Positions 5,269 to 5,632 of a DNA stretch of 5,632 bases are shown here, one piece after another. The stretch lies in the NCBI GenBank assembly GCA_945872375.1, contig CAMBYR010000149.1, positions 1 through 5,632 of the forward strand, written 5' to 3'. A program made the translations under genes and the position numbers. This DNA is from an uncultured Blautia sp. Its GTDB lineage: Bacteria; Bacillota; Clostridia; Lachnospirales; Lachnospiraceae. Each line of letters starts with the position of its first letter. Positions within the stretch are counted from its first letter, which is position 1. The notes beneath the pieces are model-generated. The model did no database searches, was not told the origin of the DNA, and worked only from the letters and a program-made list of their open reading frames with translations.

Positions 5269-5632
5269 ATGAAACAGCTTGTTACATGCCGGTCCATGAA
5301 AGAACTGGATCAGCGGACAATTACGGAAAAAGGCATTCCGTCCTGTGTTCTGATGGAGCGTGCGGCGCTTGCTGTGGTGCAGGAACTGAAACAGGGCTTT
5401 TATAATCCGCCGGAAGAGGAACATGTTCTGGTCGTGTGCGGAAGCGGAAATAATGGAGGGGACGGCATTGCTGTCGCAAGAATTCTGCATCTGTCCGGTA
5501 TCCGCTCAGATATTTATCTTGCAGGCAGTCGGGAAAAAATGACAGAGGAAACGGCCCTGCAGTATAAAATTGCGATGAATTATCAGGTACCTGTTGTGAA
5601 TAACCCTGAATGGAGTGAATATACTACTATAG
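5269..5632 (+). CDS. nnrD: NAD(P)H-hydrate epimerase domain of Nnr/YjeF, 3' truncated by window
   Basis: The first 121 codons of a YjeF N-terminal domain protein are present; the window ends inside the gene. The domain epimerises the S and R forms of NAD(P)H hydrate, a damaged cofactor, so that the partner dehydratase can restore NAD(P)H. Visible signs are an N-terminal MKELDQ helix, the IPSCVLMERAALAV segment (23-36), and the glycine-rich loop VCGSGNNGGDGIAVAR (56-71) that binds the nucleotide phosphates. The catalytic Asp region should lie just past the edge. The start is ATG 5269 with AAAGGAGG (5253-5260) 8 bases upstream. Many bacterial homologues carry a C-terminal ADP-dependent dehydratase (CARKD) domain; whether this one does cannot be seen. 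Its place after rex fits a shared nicotinamide theme and probable co-transcription. The symbol follows the bifunctional enzyme name and is tentative for the missing half. Confidence 0.92.
   Translation, partial: MKQLVTCRSMKELDQRTITEKGIPSCVLMERAALAVVQELKQGFYNPPEEEHVLVVCGSGNNGGDGIAVARILHLSGIRSDIYLAGSREKMTEETALQYKIAMNYQVPVVNNPEWSEYTTI

Noticed and set aside
5251..5490. Minus-strand open frame opposite nnrD
   Set aside because: It is antisense to a clear YjeF N-terminal domain and has no motif or binding site of its own.

Overview
The window looks like chromosomal core sequence from a low-to-mid GC anaerobic Firmicute, most likely class Clostridia and plausibly Lachnospiraceae. The basis is strong AGGAGG-type ribosome binding sites, consensus SigA-type promoters, a Clostridium-type Rex repressor, a propeptide-less AprX-like subtilase, and the order ABC-F / rex / nnrD. 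This placement rests on protein style and gene order, not on a database search. I see no tRNA, rRNA, CRISPR array, transposase or phage gene.

Layout: bases 1-112 hold no recognisable gene. A plus-strand S8 serine protease (113-949) is followed by a 209-bp gap containing a good promoter and a leader with nested inverted repeats, then a eukaryote-type NADP-isocitrate dehydrogenase (1159-2370). That gene converges on a minus-strand ABC-F ATPase (2441-4351), and one hairpin between them (2402-2442) can terminate both. A 187-bp divergent region (4352-4538) carries a promoter for each flanking gene and a perfect 22-bp palindrome over the rex -35 box. The plus-strand redox repressor gene rex (4539-5189) follows, then a terminator-like hairpin, then nnrD, which is cut by the window end.

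How the genes relate: three of the five concern nicotinamide cofactors. Icd makes NADPH and 2-oxoglutarate, Rex senses NADH/NAD+, and NnrD repairs hydrated NAD(P)H. rex and nnrD probably share a transcript, with a hairpin between them that could lower nnrD expression. ABC-F is divergent from rex and acts on the ribosome. The protease is probably an unrelated cytoplasmic enzyme.

I find no clearly novel multi-gene system. The best leads are regulatory: the palindrome embedded in a perfect consensus rex promoter, a shortened Rex-like site beside it, and the competing hairpins at the start of the icd leader.
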